Part shown: positions 45,612-55,185 of the stretch, in pieces
How the letters are laid out: each line of letters begins with the position of its first letter
Numbering within the stretch: position 1 is the first letter of the stretch
Source: Lacibacter sp. H375
GTDB lineage: Bacteria > Bacteroidota > Bacteroidia > Chitinophagales > Chitinophagaceae
Reading direction: 5' to 3'
NCBI RefSeq assembly: GCF_037892425.1
Contig: NZ_JBBKTT010000001.1
Location: forward strand, 744,001 to 808,000
Length of the DNA: 64,000 nucleotides
Translations under genes and position numbers: made by a program
The notes under the pieces: model-generated
Told to the model about the DNA's origin: nothing
What the model saw: the letters and a program-made list of their open reading frames with translations, nothing else
Databases searched by the model: none

Positions 45612-48230
45612 ATGAAATCATTTCTCACCACCATTGCAATAGTTTTTGGCTTAACCGCAACAGCACAGGATTACAAATCGTTCCCGATGTGGAATACAAA
45701 ACTCTCCATTGAAAAACGGGTGAATGATGTGGTAAGCCGTTTAACACTGGAAGAAAAAGTAGCCCAGATGTTGAATGCAACTCCTGCTGTTCCACGTCTC
45801 GGCATTCCTGCTTATGATTGGTGGAATGAAGTATTGCATGGTGTTGCAAGAACACCATTCAAAACAACTGTATTTCCACAGGCGATCGGAATGGCCGCTA
45901 CCTGGGATACCAATTCATTGCACCGCATGGCCGATTATTCTGCATTGGAAGGTAGAGCGATTTACAGCAAAGCAGTTGAACAGGGACGAACTGCTGAACG
46001 ATATCTTGGACTTACTTACTGGACACCCAACATCAACATCTTTCGTGATCCACGCTGGGGCCGTGGACAGGAAACATACGGCGAAGATCCATTCCTAACG
46101 GCAATGCTTGGGCGCTCTTTTGTACGTGGCTTACAAGGTGAAGATCCGAAGTATTTAAAAGCGGCAGCGTGTGCAAAACATTATGCGGTACACAGCGGAC
46201 CTGAACCGAGTCGTCACTCCGATAATTTTAATCCAACGGCTTATGATCTGTGGGATACTTATCTGCCTGCATTCAAAGAATTGATCGTTGATGCAAATGT
46301 GGCGGGTGTAATGTGTGCTTACAATGCTGTTGATAAACAACCTTGCTGCGGTAATGACCAACTGATGAATGATATTCTCCGCAAACAATGGAAGTTCAAT
46401 GGTTATGTAACAAGCGATTGCTGGGCAGTAGATGATTTCTATAAATATCACAAAACACATAAAGATGCAACAACATCAGCTGTTGATGCCGTGATCCACG
46501 GAACTGACTTAGAGTGCGGCGTTACGGTTTATAAAACATTGGTGGATGCTGTGAAGACCGGATTGATCACAGAAGCACAACTCGATATTTCACTGAAGCG
46601 TTTGTTTACGATCCGTTACCGTTTGGGTATGTTCGATCCGGTATCAATGGTGAAATATGCACAAACACCTTCTTCAGTTTTAGAAAGTGCACAACATAAA
46701 GCGCATGCATTAAAAATGGCGCAGCAATCGATCGTGCTGTTGAAGAATGAAAAAAACACATTGCCACTTAGCAAAAAAATAAAAAAGATCGTTGTGCTGG
46801 GTCCGAATGCTGATAACAGCATTGCGGTTCTTGGAAACTACAATGGTACACCTTCTGAAATTATAACCATTCTGAAAGGAATTCAAAACAAGGTTGGCAG
46901 TAGCGTTGAGGTTGTGTATGAAAAGGCGATCAATTTTACCAACGATACATCTTTGGTGTATGCTGATGTGAGTAACCAGTATATGTATGAAGGCAAAAAA
47001 GGATTCAAAGCAGAATATTATTCGAATAAAGATCTGCAAGGAGAACCTGCTGTTGTACAAACTGAAGCAGGCGTTGATCATTTCTGGCAGGAAGGACAAC
47101 AGGTGCTGGGTAACATACGAGCAAATAATTTTTCAGTTCGCTATACAACCAACTTTACTGCTGCAACTGATGGATCCATTTTGTTTGAAATAGAAGCTGA
47201 TGACGGCTATAAACTTTCCATTGATGACAAAGAAGCGCTGAATGCATGGACAAGAAACCGTTGGGGTGCAAGAACCTATAAACTAAACACAGAAAAAGGG
47301 AAAACCTACAAACTGGTATTGGAATATTGGCAGGGTGAAGGAAAGGCCAATGTGAAATTAAAAGCAGGCAACTTGGCACAACTGAATTATGCTGACTTAC
47401 TCAAAAAAGTAAGCGACGCTGATGCGATTGTTTATGCCGGTGGCATCTCTCCACAATTGGAAGGTGAAGAAATGCGTGTGGATTATCCGGGCTTTAATGG
47501 TGGTGATCGTACAACCATTGCTTTACCAACTGTACAAACTGAATTGATGAAGAAACTACATGCAACCGGAAAGCCGGTTGTATTTGTAATGCTCACAGGT
47601 AGTGCTATTGCTACGCCATGGGAAAGTGAAAACATTCCCGCCATTGTAAATGCATGGTATGGCGGACAAAGTGCAGGCACTGCTGTTGCAGATGTTTTGT
47701 TTGGCGACTATAATCCGGCAGGTCGTTTACCTGTTACATTTTACAAGAGTGATAATGATCTTCCCGGTTTCAGTGATTATTCAATGGAAGGAAGAACCTA
47801 TCGTTATTTCAAAGGCGAAGCATTGTATCCGTTTGGTCATGGTTTGAGTTATACAACGTTTAACTACAGTGGTTTGCAGTTACCTAAAACCATTGCAGCA
47901 AACAAACCCGTTACTGTTACAGTAACCGTGAAAAATACAGGAAAGCGTGATGGAGATGAAGTAGTGCAGTTGTATGTATCACATCAACAAACAAAAAGCA
48001 AAGCACCAATTCGTGCATTGAAAGGATTTAAACGCATAGCATTGAAAGCAGGTGAAAGTAAAACCGTCAGTTTTAAACTTACTCCTGAAGAATTAGCATT
48101 GGTGAATGAAACAACAGGAAAGTATTATCAACCGAAAGGAAAAGTACAGATCAGTGTAGGTGGCGGGCAACCGGGTGTGAAAAATAAAACAACAAGCAAT
48201 GTAGTAAGCTCACAGCTTCTTATTCAATAA
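45612..48230 (+). CDS. GH3 beta-xylosidase with PA14 and fibronectin-III-like domains
   Basis: An 872-residue exported enzyme that removes terminal beta-linked sugars, most likely xylose. A signal peptide (residues 1-18) is followed by the GH3 N-terminal TIM barrel with the nucleophile Asp269 (TSDCWA). The GH3 C-terminal domain is interrupted by a PA14 module (about 460-600, GFKAEYYSNKDLQGE), and the FnIII-like domain ends the protein (GDEVVQLYVSH). The PA14 insert shapes the active site in related enzymes. It follows the GH43 gene by 73 bases. Confidence 0.94.
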   Translation: MKSFLTTIAIVFGLTATAQDYKSFPMWNTKLSIEKRVNDVVSRLTLEEKVAQMLNATPAVPRLGIPAYDWWNEVLHGVARTPFKTTVFPQAIGMAATWDTNSLHRMADYSALEGRAIYSKAVEQGRTAERYLGLTYWTPNINIFRDPRWGRGQETYGEDPFLTAMLGRSFVRGLQGEDPKYLKAAACAKHYAVHSGPEPSRHSDNFNPTAYDLWDTYLPAFKELIVDANVAGVMCAYNAVDKQPCCGNDQLMNDILRKQWKFNGYVTSDCWAVDDFYKYHKTHKDATTSAVDAVIHGTDLECGVTVYKTLVDAVKTGLITEAQLDISLKRLFTIRYRLGMFDPVSMVKYAQTPSSVLESAQHKAHALKMAQQSIVLLKNEKNTLPLSKKIKKIVVLGPNADNSIAVLGNYNGTPSEIITILKGIQNKVGSSVEVVYEKAINFTNDTSLVYADVSNQYMYEGKKGFKAEYYSNKDLQGEPAVVQTEAGVDHFWQEGQQVLGNIRANNFSVRYTTNFTAATDGSILFEIEADDGYKLSIDDKEALNAWTRNRWGARTYKLNTEKGKTYKLVLEYWQGEGKANVKLKAGNLAQLNYADLLKKVSDADAIVYAGGISPQLEGEEMRVDYPGFNGGDRTTIALPTVQTELMKKLHATGKPVVFVMLTGSAIATPWESENIPAIVNAWYGGQSAGTAVADVLFGDYNPAGRLPVTFYKSDNDLPGFSDYSMEGRTYRYFKGEALYPFGHGLSYTTFNYSGLQLPKTIAANKPVTVTVTVKNTGKRDGDEVVQLYVSHQQTKSKAPIRALKGFKRIALKAGESKTVSFKLTPEELALVNETTGKYYQPKGKVQISVGGGQPGVKNKTTSNVVSSQLLIQ

Positions 48231-48247
48231 CATTAACATCAAACATT

Positions 48248-49426
48248 ATGCGCAGCAATAAATCAGGCAGAAGAAAATTTTTGCAGGACGCTACAAAAGC
48301 GTCCGGCTTAATGCTGTTTGCACCAATGGCCGGCAAGTTTAAATCTATCCAATCTACAGAAAAGAAAAAGGAACTTGTTATTCCACCGGGCAAAATAAAA
48401 TTTGCAGTCATCAGTATCAATCATCCACATATTTATGGAATGACGGATGCAATCAAAAGAGGCGGTGGAGAATTAGTGGCTGTTTATGCAAAGGAAGCTG
48501 ATTTACTGGCTGCGTTTTCGAAAGCATATCCCGAAGCGAAACTGGCAAAAACTGAAAACGAAATTTTAGAAGATAATTCCATTCAGTTAGTGTTAAGCTC
48601 AGGTATTCCGGATGAAAGAGCTCCGCTCGGTATTCGTGTGATGAAACATGGTAAAGATTATTTAACCGATAAGCCCGGCATTATTACGCTACAACAATTA
48701 GCTGAAGTAAAGAAAGTGCAAAAAGAAACAAAGCGGATCTACTCGATCATGTACAGTGAAAGGCTTGAGAACAAAGGCACAGAAAAAGCAAGTCAATTGG
48801 TAAAGGCAGGTGCAATCGGCAACGTAATACAAACAATAAATTTAGCTCCGCACAGGATCAGTAACAAGTTTGGCACTTCGGGTTTGGCTGTTAGACCCGA
48901 TTGGTTCTGGGATAAAAAACGTTATGGTGGAATATTAACTGATATTGGTTCGCATCAATTTGATCAGTACTTACATTTTACAAATACAACTGAAGCAACT
49001 GTGTTGATGTCGCAGGTAGGGAATGTGCATTTCCCAGAAGCTCCCCTATTCGAAGATTTTGGAGATGTGATGCTGAGCGGAAATGGTGGCGTGGGTTATA
49101 TAAGGGTAGATTGGTTTACACCCAACGGGCTCGATAGCTGGGGCGATGGACGATTAACCATTTTAGGTACCGACGGATATATTGAGGTAAGAAAGAACAT
49201 CGACATTCTTTCCGGCAAAAAAGGTGGTAATCAATTATATCTCGTTAACCAAAAAGAAACGCTTCATATGGATTGTAACAATGAAGCACTTCCGTTTGGG
49301 CCATTATTTGTTGATGATGTTTTAAACCGGACTGAAACTGCCATGAGCCAGGCGCATTGTTTTTTAGCAACAGAGCTTGCTTTAATAGCACAGAAAAAAG
49401 CAAAGGTTCTGAATTTGAAGAAATAA
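48248..49426 (+). CDS. Tat-exported Gfo/Idh/MocA-family protein 1
   Basis: A 392-residue NAD(P)-dependent oxidoreductase-like protein. It opens with a twin-arginine signal (SGRRKFLQDATKASG), so it should be folded with its cofactor and then exported. The Rossmann domain (about 50-170) contains KFAVISINHPHIYGM and KDYLTDKPG with the conserved Lys. The C-terminal alpha/beta domain contains GGILTDIGSHQFDQ. It could be a periplasmic oxidoreductase, an epimerase, or an NAD-dependent glycosidase. It lies 17 bases after GH3 and 42 before a second Gfo/Idh gene. Confidence 0.85.
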   Translation: MRSNKSGRRKFLQDATKASGLMLFAPMAGKFKSIQSTEKKKELVIPPGKIKFAVISINHPHIYGMTDAIKRGGGELVAVYAKEADLLAAFSKAYPEAKLAKTENEILEDNSIQLVLSSGIPDERAPLGIRVMKHGKDYLTDKPGIITLQQLAEVKKVQKETKRIYSIMYSERLENKGTEKASQLVKAGAIGNVIQTINLAPHRISNKFGTSGLAVRPDWFWDKKRYGGILTDIGSHQFDQYLHFTNTTEATVLMSQVGNVHFPEAPLFEDFGDVMLSGNGGVGYIRVDWFTPNGLDSWGDGRLTILGTDGYIEVRKNIDILSGKKGGNQLYLVNQKETLHMDCNNEALPFGPLFVDDVLNRTETAMSQAHCFLATELALIAQKKAKVLNLKK

Positions 49427-49468
49427 ATTCCTGTCATACGATTGAAGTGGTCAACTAAACATATTGCC

Positions 49469-50866
49469 ATGCAAAACGAAAAAAGAAAAGGTATCGGAAG
49501 AAGAAAATTTCTAAAAGATACCATGAAAACAGCGGCAGGCACTGCAATTGCCTTGCATTTACCATCCATTGTACCTGCAAGTGTGTTTGGAAAAAATGCA
49601 CCAAGCAATCGTATTAATGTTGCAGCTATTGGTACGGGCCGAATCTCACGTGGTCATGATATGCCTGGTGTTTGGAAACATAATTACACACAGATCATGG
49701 CTGTTTGTGATCTTGATCTGAAGCGAGCAACAGAAGGCAAGCAATTAGTAAATGACTTTTACACAAAGAGAGATAACAAACCTTACGATGGTGTAAAAGT
49801 TTACACAGATTTTCGTGAACTCTTATTGAATAAAGATATTGATGCAGTATTGATCAGCACACCTGATCATACACATGCAATGATTGGTGCAGCAGCAGCA
49901 CGTGCAGGCAAACATATCTATATGCAAAAGCCTGCATCATTAACGATTGCTGAGGGAAGGATCATCAGTAACGTAGTACAGAAAAGTGGCGTGAAATTTC
50001 AAATAGGAAGTCAGCAACGAAGCAGTGATCAATTCCGTTATGCAGCAGAACTTGTCCGTAATGGACGCATTGGTGAATTGAAAACAGTTTATGTTGGTTT
50101 ACCCGGTGATCCTCCTGGTGGTAGAAAAGAGGAGATGCCGCTTCCTGCAAATTTCAATTATGACATGTGGCTTGCATCAACACCTGAAGTTTATTACACA
50201 GAAGACAGAGTGCATCCGCAAGTTGGTTATGGTCGGCCTGGTTGGTTACGTTGCGAACAGTTTGGTGCAGGTATGATCACAGGTTGGGGTGCGCATCATA
50301 TCGACAGTGCACATTGGGGCATGGGTATGGAAGCAAGTGGCCCTTTAGAAATATGGGCTCAACATGTTGAATTTGCAAAAGATGGTTTATGGGATGTACA
50401 CGGCATTTTTAAAACAGGTGCGAAATATGCAAGCGGTGTTACAATGATGGTGAGTAATGAATTTCCCAACGGGATAAAATTTGAAGGAACCAAAGGATGG
50501 ATCTTTGTTTCAAGAGGCGATTACCAGGCAACATCAAGCGACCCCAATGCAGGAACTGTGCAGGCCAAGAAAATTGATGCAAGCGATCCCAAACTACTTA
50601 CTTCTGTCATTGGCGAAAATGAATTTCATTTTACTGTAAGCAAAGATCATCATGGTAATTGGCTGGAAGCAATTCGTGATAACAAGAAAACAATTGCACC
50701 TGTTGAAGAAGCACATCGTGCATGCTCTGCATGTTTACTTCATCACATCTCCATGAAGCTGAAACGAAAATTGTATTGGGATCCTGCAAAAGAACAATTC
50801 AAAAATGATGCAGAAGCGAACAGCATGTTATCAAGACCACAGAGAAAAGCTTATGAGGTGAAATAA
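49469..50866 (+). CDS. Tat-exported Gfo/Idh/MocA-family protein 2 (GH109-like length)
   Basis: A 465-residue protein. I start it at the ATG at 49469; the longer frame needs a TTG. The twin-arginine motif is GRRKFLKDTMK (residues 10-20). The Rossmann motif is AAIGTGRISRGHDMPG and the catalytic-region motif HIYMQKPASLTIAEGR. WGAHHIDSAHWGMGME is like that of the Tat-exported Gfo/Idh proteins around GH109, which use NAD+ in a redox-neutral cycle. The true substrate is unknown. It precedes the cupin gene by 15 bases. Confidence 0.85.
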   Translation: MQNEKRKGIGRRKFLKDTMKTAAGTAIALHLPSIVPASVFGKNAPSNRINVAAIGTGRISRGHDMPGVWKHNYTQIMAVCDLDLKRATEGKQLVNDFYTKRDNKPYDGVKVYTDFRELLLNKDIDAVLISTPDHTHAMIGAAAARAGKHIYMQKPASLTIAEGRIISNVVQKSGVKFQIGSQQRSSDQFRYAAELVRNGRIGELKTVYVGLPGDPPGGRKEEMPLPANFNYDMWLASTPEVYYTEDRVHPQVGYGRPGWLRCEQFGAGMITGWGAHHIDSAHWGMGMEASGPLEIWAQHVEFAKDGLWDVHGIFKTGAKYASGVTMMVSNEFPNGIKFEGTKGWIFVSRGDYQATSSDPNAGTVQAKKIDASDPKLLTSVIGENEFHFTVSKDHHGNWLEAIRDNKKTIAPVEEAHRACSACLLHHISMKLKRKLYWDPAKEQFKNDAEANSMLSRPQRKAYEVK

Positions 50867-50881
50867 TTAAATATACTTTTC

Positions 50882-51634
50882 ATGAAACGATTACTTGCCA
50901 CCTTATGCTTCATTCCCTGTTTTGTATTTGCACAGAAGGATTCTGTTCAATCAGGTGCATATAGCTGGCAACAACCTGCTACACCTAAAAGCAATATTTC
51001 ATCTGTTGTTTTACTTGAAGGAAAAGTGCATGACTTTGAATGGATGCAATTCTCTGCAAACAGTATTGCAGGCAAAACAGAAATAAAACAAACCATCCCT
51101 GCAAATCAGGAGCAGCTACTGATTGTACGATCGGGTACTGTCACCATTCACTTTGGAGATTCCAGCTTTTTATTGACAGCGAATAGTGTGGCTGTGTTAA
51201 TGCCCGGCGAAAAATACAGCTTATCAAATGCAGCAACAACGGCCGCAGATTTTTTCACCATGAAATACCGCAGCAAAAAACCTGTGGATGCCCAACGTGG
51301 CGGAAGTTCTTTTGTGAAAATATGGGAGAACATCCCTTTTAAACCAAACAATAATGGTGGAGGTCGTCGTGATTTTTTTGAAAGACCTACTGCTATGCAG
51401 AAACGTTTTGAAATGCACGTAACCACTCTGAAAGAGGGATTGAAAAGTCATGAACCACATACGCATCGTGCAGAAGAAATTGTGTTCATCATTAATGGGG
51501 AAACAGAAATGCAGTTGGGGAATGATGTGGTGAAAACAACTGCAGGTTTCTATTATCTCGGCAGTAATGTGGCACACGCTATAAAAAATACCGGCACAAA
51601 ATCAAGTACCTATTTTGCTATTCAGTTTGAATAA
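50882..51634 (+). CDS. Exported bicupin
   Basis: A 250-residue protein with a signal peptide (MKRLLATLCFIPCFVFA) and two cupin domains. The first (about residues 55-135) has lost most metal ligands. The second (about 165-250) keeps SHEPHTHRAEEIVFIINGE, with His residues and a Glu suited to a metal site. Such proteins isomerise or bind uronates in some pathways (KdgF-like), but the assignment here is only by fold. It lies within a run of exported sugar-modifying proteins. Confidence 0.8.
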   Translation: MKRLLATLCFIPCFVFAQKDSVQSGAYSWQQPATPKSNISSVVLLEGKVHDFEWMQFSANSIAGKTEIKQTIPANQEQLLIVRSGTVTIHFGDSSFLLTANSVAVLMPGEKYSLSNAATTAADFFTMKYRSKKPVDAQRGGSSFVKIWENIPFKPNNNGGGRRDFFERPTAMQKRFEMHVTTLKEGLKSHEPHTHRAEEIVFIINGETEMQLGNDVVKTTAGFYYLGSNVAHAIKNTGTKSSTYFAIQFE

Positions 51635-51643
51635 CAATATGAT

Positions 51644-51696
51644 CCATACAGCATATGGAAAGCTTAGAAGAAGCTGTTCCCGCATGTCCTGTATGG
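51644..51696 (+). promoter_or_regulatory. Long hairpin between the bicupin and TolB-like genes
   Basis: The outer arms CCATACAG (51644-51651) and CTGTATGG (51689-51696) enclose further pairing segments: CAT/ATG, GGAA/TTCC and AGCTT/AAGCT with the loop AGAAG. The total is about 20 base pairs with small bulges. It starts 10 bases after the bicupin stop and ends 17 bases before the next ATG. A partial terminator, a processing site or a mobile-repeat remnant are all possible. Confidence 0.6.
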
Positions 51697-51712
51697 TTCA
51701 AAAAAAATAAAA

Positions 51713-53209
51713 ATGAAAAAAATAATATTAATGTCCTGTTCTCTCATGTGTTTCTATTCCACAAGTTCGCAAACCAGCCTGGGCATGTTTGATGAACATG
51801 CTGATGTAGGCAACCCGACATTAAAAGGAAATACAGTTTACAATAAAGAAGACCAGACCTACCTCATGTCTGGGGCAGGAAAAAACATCTGGTCAAAAGC
51901 GGACCAGTTCCAGTTTGTTTGGAAAAAAATAAAAGGGGATTTTATTATCAAAGCAACAGTACGTTTTATCGGCAAGGGGGTAGATGGCCATAGAAAACTC
52001 GGCGTAATGGCCAGGGATAAATTAACAACCGACTCCCGTTATATAGATGGCTCCTTTCACGGAGGTTTGCCCTTGCTCACTTCGTTACAATACAGGCAAT
52101 CGGATGGCGATACTACCGGCCAGCTGATTATTTCCTCTATTCATCCAACCGAAATAGAATTTGAACGCAGTGGAAATACGTTTACTTTTTCCGCTGCAAC
52201 TTATGGTGAAAATTATAAAACCGTAAGCAAAGAAATGGAGCTGAATGAAGAAGCCTTAGTTGGTCTTTATTTATGTTCTCATAATGAAACCGTAATGGAA
52301 CAGGCTGTGTTCAGCAATGTTCGGGTTATAATACCACCGGCTAAAAACTGGGTGCCGTACAGAGATTATATCGGCAGCCATTTAGAAGTAATGGATATTA
52401 CAACAGGTCATCGAAAAATTTTACACTCTGCTCCAAATTCTTTGCAGGCGCCCAACTGGACTCCGGATAATAAAAATCTTTTACTCAGTTCTGATGGTTT
52501 GCTGTATAAGTATGATTTGAAAACCGGTGCCATTGCAAAAATAAATACAGGAGCAATTAATGATCTCAACAACGACCATGTGCTGTCAATGGATGGTAAA
52601 ATGCTTGGCATCAGCAATCATTTAGGAAACAGGTCAACAATTTATACTTTACCAGCGGAAGGGTCAGATAACCCAACGCAAATAACCGCCGATAGCCTGG
52701 CTCCATCATACCTGCACGGCTGGAGCCCCGATAAGAAAACATTAATATTTACCGGGCTGCGCAATAATCAATGGGATATTGTTGCCATTGATATTGCCAG
52801 TAAAAAAGAAACACTTTTAACCAACACAACAACGCTGGATGATGGATCTGAATATTCTCCGGATGGCAAATGGATTTACTTTAATTCAGTGAGAACAGGT
52901 ACTATGAAAATATGGCGGATGAAACCGGATGGCAGCAACCAGGAGCAAGTAACCTTTGATGAATACAATGACTGGTTCCCTCATTTTTCACCTGATGGTA
53001 AATGGATCGTTTATATTTCTTTTCCAAAAGATATCGACCCCACCACGCATCCGTTTTATGAAAAAGTTTATTTAAGGTTGATGCCCGCAAGTGGTGGAGT
53101 ACCGAAAAATATTGCGTACCTGTTTGGCGGGCAGGGAACCATTAATGTGCCATCCTGGTCGCCGGATAGTAAAAAGATTGCCTTTATCAGCAATACAAAA
53201 TACCCCTAA
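51713..53209 (+). CDS. Exported DUF1349 / TolB-like PD40 propeller protein
   Basis: A 498-residue protein with a signal peptide (residues 1-19). A concanavalin-like DUF1349 domain is followed at about residue 220 by WD40-like PD40 repeats (such as PNWTPDNKNLLLSSDG and HFSPDGKWIVYISF), which build a beta-propeller. DUF1349 is known from glycan-active proteins. No catalytic residues are obvious, so a binding or scaffolding role is possible. It is preceded by a long hairpin and followed after 27 bases by the SASA esterase gene. Confidence 0.82.
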   Translation: MKKIILMSCSLMCFYSTSSQTSLGMFDEHADVGNPTLKGNTVYNKEDQTYLMSGAGKNIWSKADQFQFVWKKIKGDFIIKATVRFIGKGVDGHRKLGVMARDKLTTDSRYIDGSFHGGLPLLTSLQYRQSDGDTTGQLIISSIHPTEIEFERSGNTFTFSAATYGENYKTVSKEMELNEEALVGLYLCSHNETVMEQAVFSNVRVIIPPAKNWVPYRDYIGSHLEVMDITTGHRKILHSAPNSLQAPNWTPDNKNLLLSSDGLLYKYDLKTGAIAKINTGAINDLNNDHVLSMDGKMLGISNHLGNRSTIYTLPAEGSDNPTQITADSLAPSYLHGWSPDKKTLIFTGLRNNQWDIVAIDIASKKETLLTNTTTLDDGSEYSPDGKWIYFNSVRTGTMKIWRMKPDGSNQEQVTFDEYNDWFPHFSPDGKWIVYISFPKDIDPTTHPFYEKVYLRLMPASGGVPKNIAYLFGGQGTINVPSWSPDSKKIAFISNTKYP

Positions 53210-53236
53210 CCCAAAGAGAAATTAATACATCCATAC

Positions 53237-55177
53237 ATGAACTACAAAAAAATAAATATTGCTTTTGTTTTGCTCCTGTCAATGAGTTTACACTCTCTTT
53301 TTGCACAGGTAAAACTTCCCCAGATCGTAAGGGACAGTATGATCCTGCAAAGAGATGTTCCGGTAAACATCTGGGGATGGAGTGCAGTGAATGAAAAAGT
53401 AACTGTAATGTTTAATGGCAAAACATACAAGACAAAAGGTAATGCTGAAGGTAAATGGATAATAAAACTACCGGCAACAAAAGCAGGTGGACCTTATACC
53501 ATTGATATAAACGCCAGCAATAAGATCAGCCTCAAAGAAATTTTATTTGGTGATGTATGGTTTTGCAGCGGTCAATCAAATATGGTGCATCAACTCAATA
53601 TTCACGATGTAACCTATGCAAAAGAAATAGCGGAAGCAAATGATCCGCAGATCCGCCAGTTCTGGGTACCAACACTCACCAGTTTGCAAGGCCCGCAACA
53701 AAATTTACCAAGTGGTTACTGGAAAGCAGCCGTGGGTGAAGACATTCGACCCTTCTCTGCAGTAGCTTATTTCTTTGCCAAACATTTACACGAAAAATAC
53801 AAAGTACCCATCGGCATTATCAATGCAAGTGTTGGAGGCACACCGATAGAAGCATGGACGAGCGAAGAAGGATTGAAAGATTTTGCAGCATTGCAAACCA
53901 CCATCACAAAAAATAAAGACACGGCTTATATCAACAGTTTAAATCGTCGTCCAACAAATATGCCCCGTATCGCTCCTCCCGTTGATGCAGGTTTAAACGG
54001 AACAACAAAATGGTTTGACCTAAACTATATTCCCAAAGGTTGGCGCAACATCAACATACCCGGTTATTGGGAAGACCAGGGTATTAAAGATCTCAACGGT
54101 GTTGTTTGGTATAGAAAAGAAATTGACATCCCTGCATCTATGATTGGTAAAGCTGCCAAAGTTTTTCTTGGACGGATCATTGATGCAGATGAATTATACA
54201 TCAATGGTGTGCGTGTGGGCAACACAACCTATCAATATCCGCAACGCAGATACACTGTTCCTGCAACTGTTTTAAAAGCAGGTAAAAATGTTTTCGTTAT
54301 TCGTGTAACTAACAATGCAGGTAAAGGTGGTTTTGTAACTGATAAACCGTATTGTATTTTCTCCGGAACAGATACAGTTGATCTCAAGGGAACATGGCAG
54401 TACAAAGTGGGTCTTGTAAACCGGCCATTTGCCGGAGGTGGTTTTGGTGGTGGCGGTATCAATGCACAAAATCAACCGGCGGCATTGTACAATGCAATGG
54501 TTGCTCCTGAAATAAATTATACCATCAAAGGCTTTTGTTGGTACCAGGGCGAAAGCAATGCAGGCAGGCCACAGGAATACGGGGCTTTGCAATCTGCACA
54601 AATTCGTGACTGGCGCAACAAATGGAACCAAGGTGAATTACCTTTTCTGTATGTGCAATTGCCGGGCTTTATGGATTATAATTATCTCCCTTCCGAAAGT
54701 GGATGGGCCACGCTTCGTCAACAGCAATTACAAACACTCGCTGTTCCAAATACAGCAATGGCAGTTGCCATTGATCTGGGTGAGTGGAACGATATTCATC
54801 CGGATAATAAAAAAGATGTGGGTATTCGTTTGGCATTGGCAGCACGCAAACTTGCTTATAATGAAAATCTCGTTTACTCAGGTCCGTTATTTCAATCGGC
54901 AAAAATTGACGGCAATAAGATCGTTGTTTCATTTCAACATACCGGCAGCGGTTTAATTACAAATGATGGGGAAGAGTTGAGTGAGTTCGCTATTGCAGGG
55001 GCTGATAAAAAATTTGTATGGGCAAAAGCAAAAATTGATGGCGATAAAGTAATTGTGTGGAGTGATGAAGTGAAAGAGCCAATGTATGTGCGCTATGCCT
55101 GGGCCGATAACCCGGTGCAACCAAACCTCTATAATAAACAAGGATTACCTGCGTCGCCTTTTACAAATGAAAAATAA
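53237..55177 (+). CDS. SASA-family carbohydrate acetylesterase
   Basis: A 646-residue exported esterase of the sialate O-acetylesterase type. The signal peptide ends SLFAQ. The SGNH-like core holds the nucleophile Ser114 (FCSGQSNM) and a later block YQGESNAG at about residue 436. The two halves are separated by a jelly-roll domain (about 250-390, GYWEDQGIKDLNGVVWYRKEI). In this cluster it probably removes acetyl groups from xylan, as related CE20 members do on other hemicelluloses. The substrate is inferred from context. Confidence 0.9.
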   Translation: MNYKKINIAFVLLLSMSLHSLFAQVKLPQIVRDSMILQRDVPVNIWGWSAVNEKVTVMFNGKTYKTKGNAEGKWIIKLPATKAGGPYTIDINASNKISLKEILFGDVWFCSGQSNMVHQLNIHDVTYAKEIAEANDPQIRQFWVPTLTSLQGPQQNLPSGYWKAAVGEDIRPFSAVAYFFAKHLHEKYKVPIGIINASVGGTPIEAWTSEEGLKDFAALQTTITKNKDTAYINSLNRRPTNMPRIAPPVDAGLNGTTKWFDLNYIPKGWRNINIPGYWEDQGIKDLNGVVWYRKEIDIPASMIGKAAKVFLGRIIDADELYINGVRVGNTTYQYPQRRYTVPATVLKAGKNVFVIRVTNNAGKGGFVTDKPYCIFSGTDTVDLKGTWQYKVGLVNRPFAGGGFGGGGINAQNQPAALYNAMVAPEINYTIKGFCWYQGESNAGRPQEYGALQSAQIRDWRNKWNQGELPFLYVQLPGFMDYNYLPSESGWATLRQQQLQTLAVPNTAMAVAIDLGEWNDIHPDNKKDVGIRLALAARKLAYNENLVYSGPLFQSAKIDGNKIVVSFQHTGSGLITNDGEELSEFAIAGADKKFVWAKAKIDGDKVIVWSDEVKEPMYVRYAWADNPVQPNLYNKQGLPASPFTNEK

Positions 55178-55185
55178 ATCATCAT

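Noticed and set aside
49442-49468. Upstream TTG start for the second Gfo/Idh protein
   Set aside because: It would put nine extra residues before a twin-arginine signal that fits well from the ATG at 49469.
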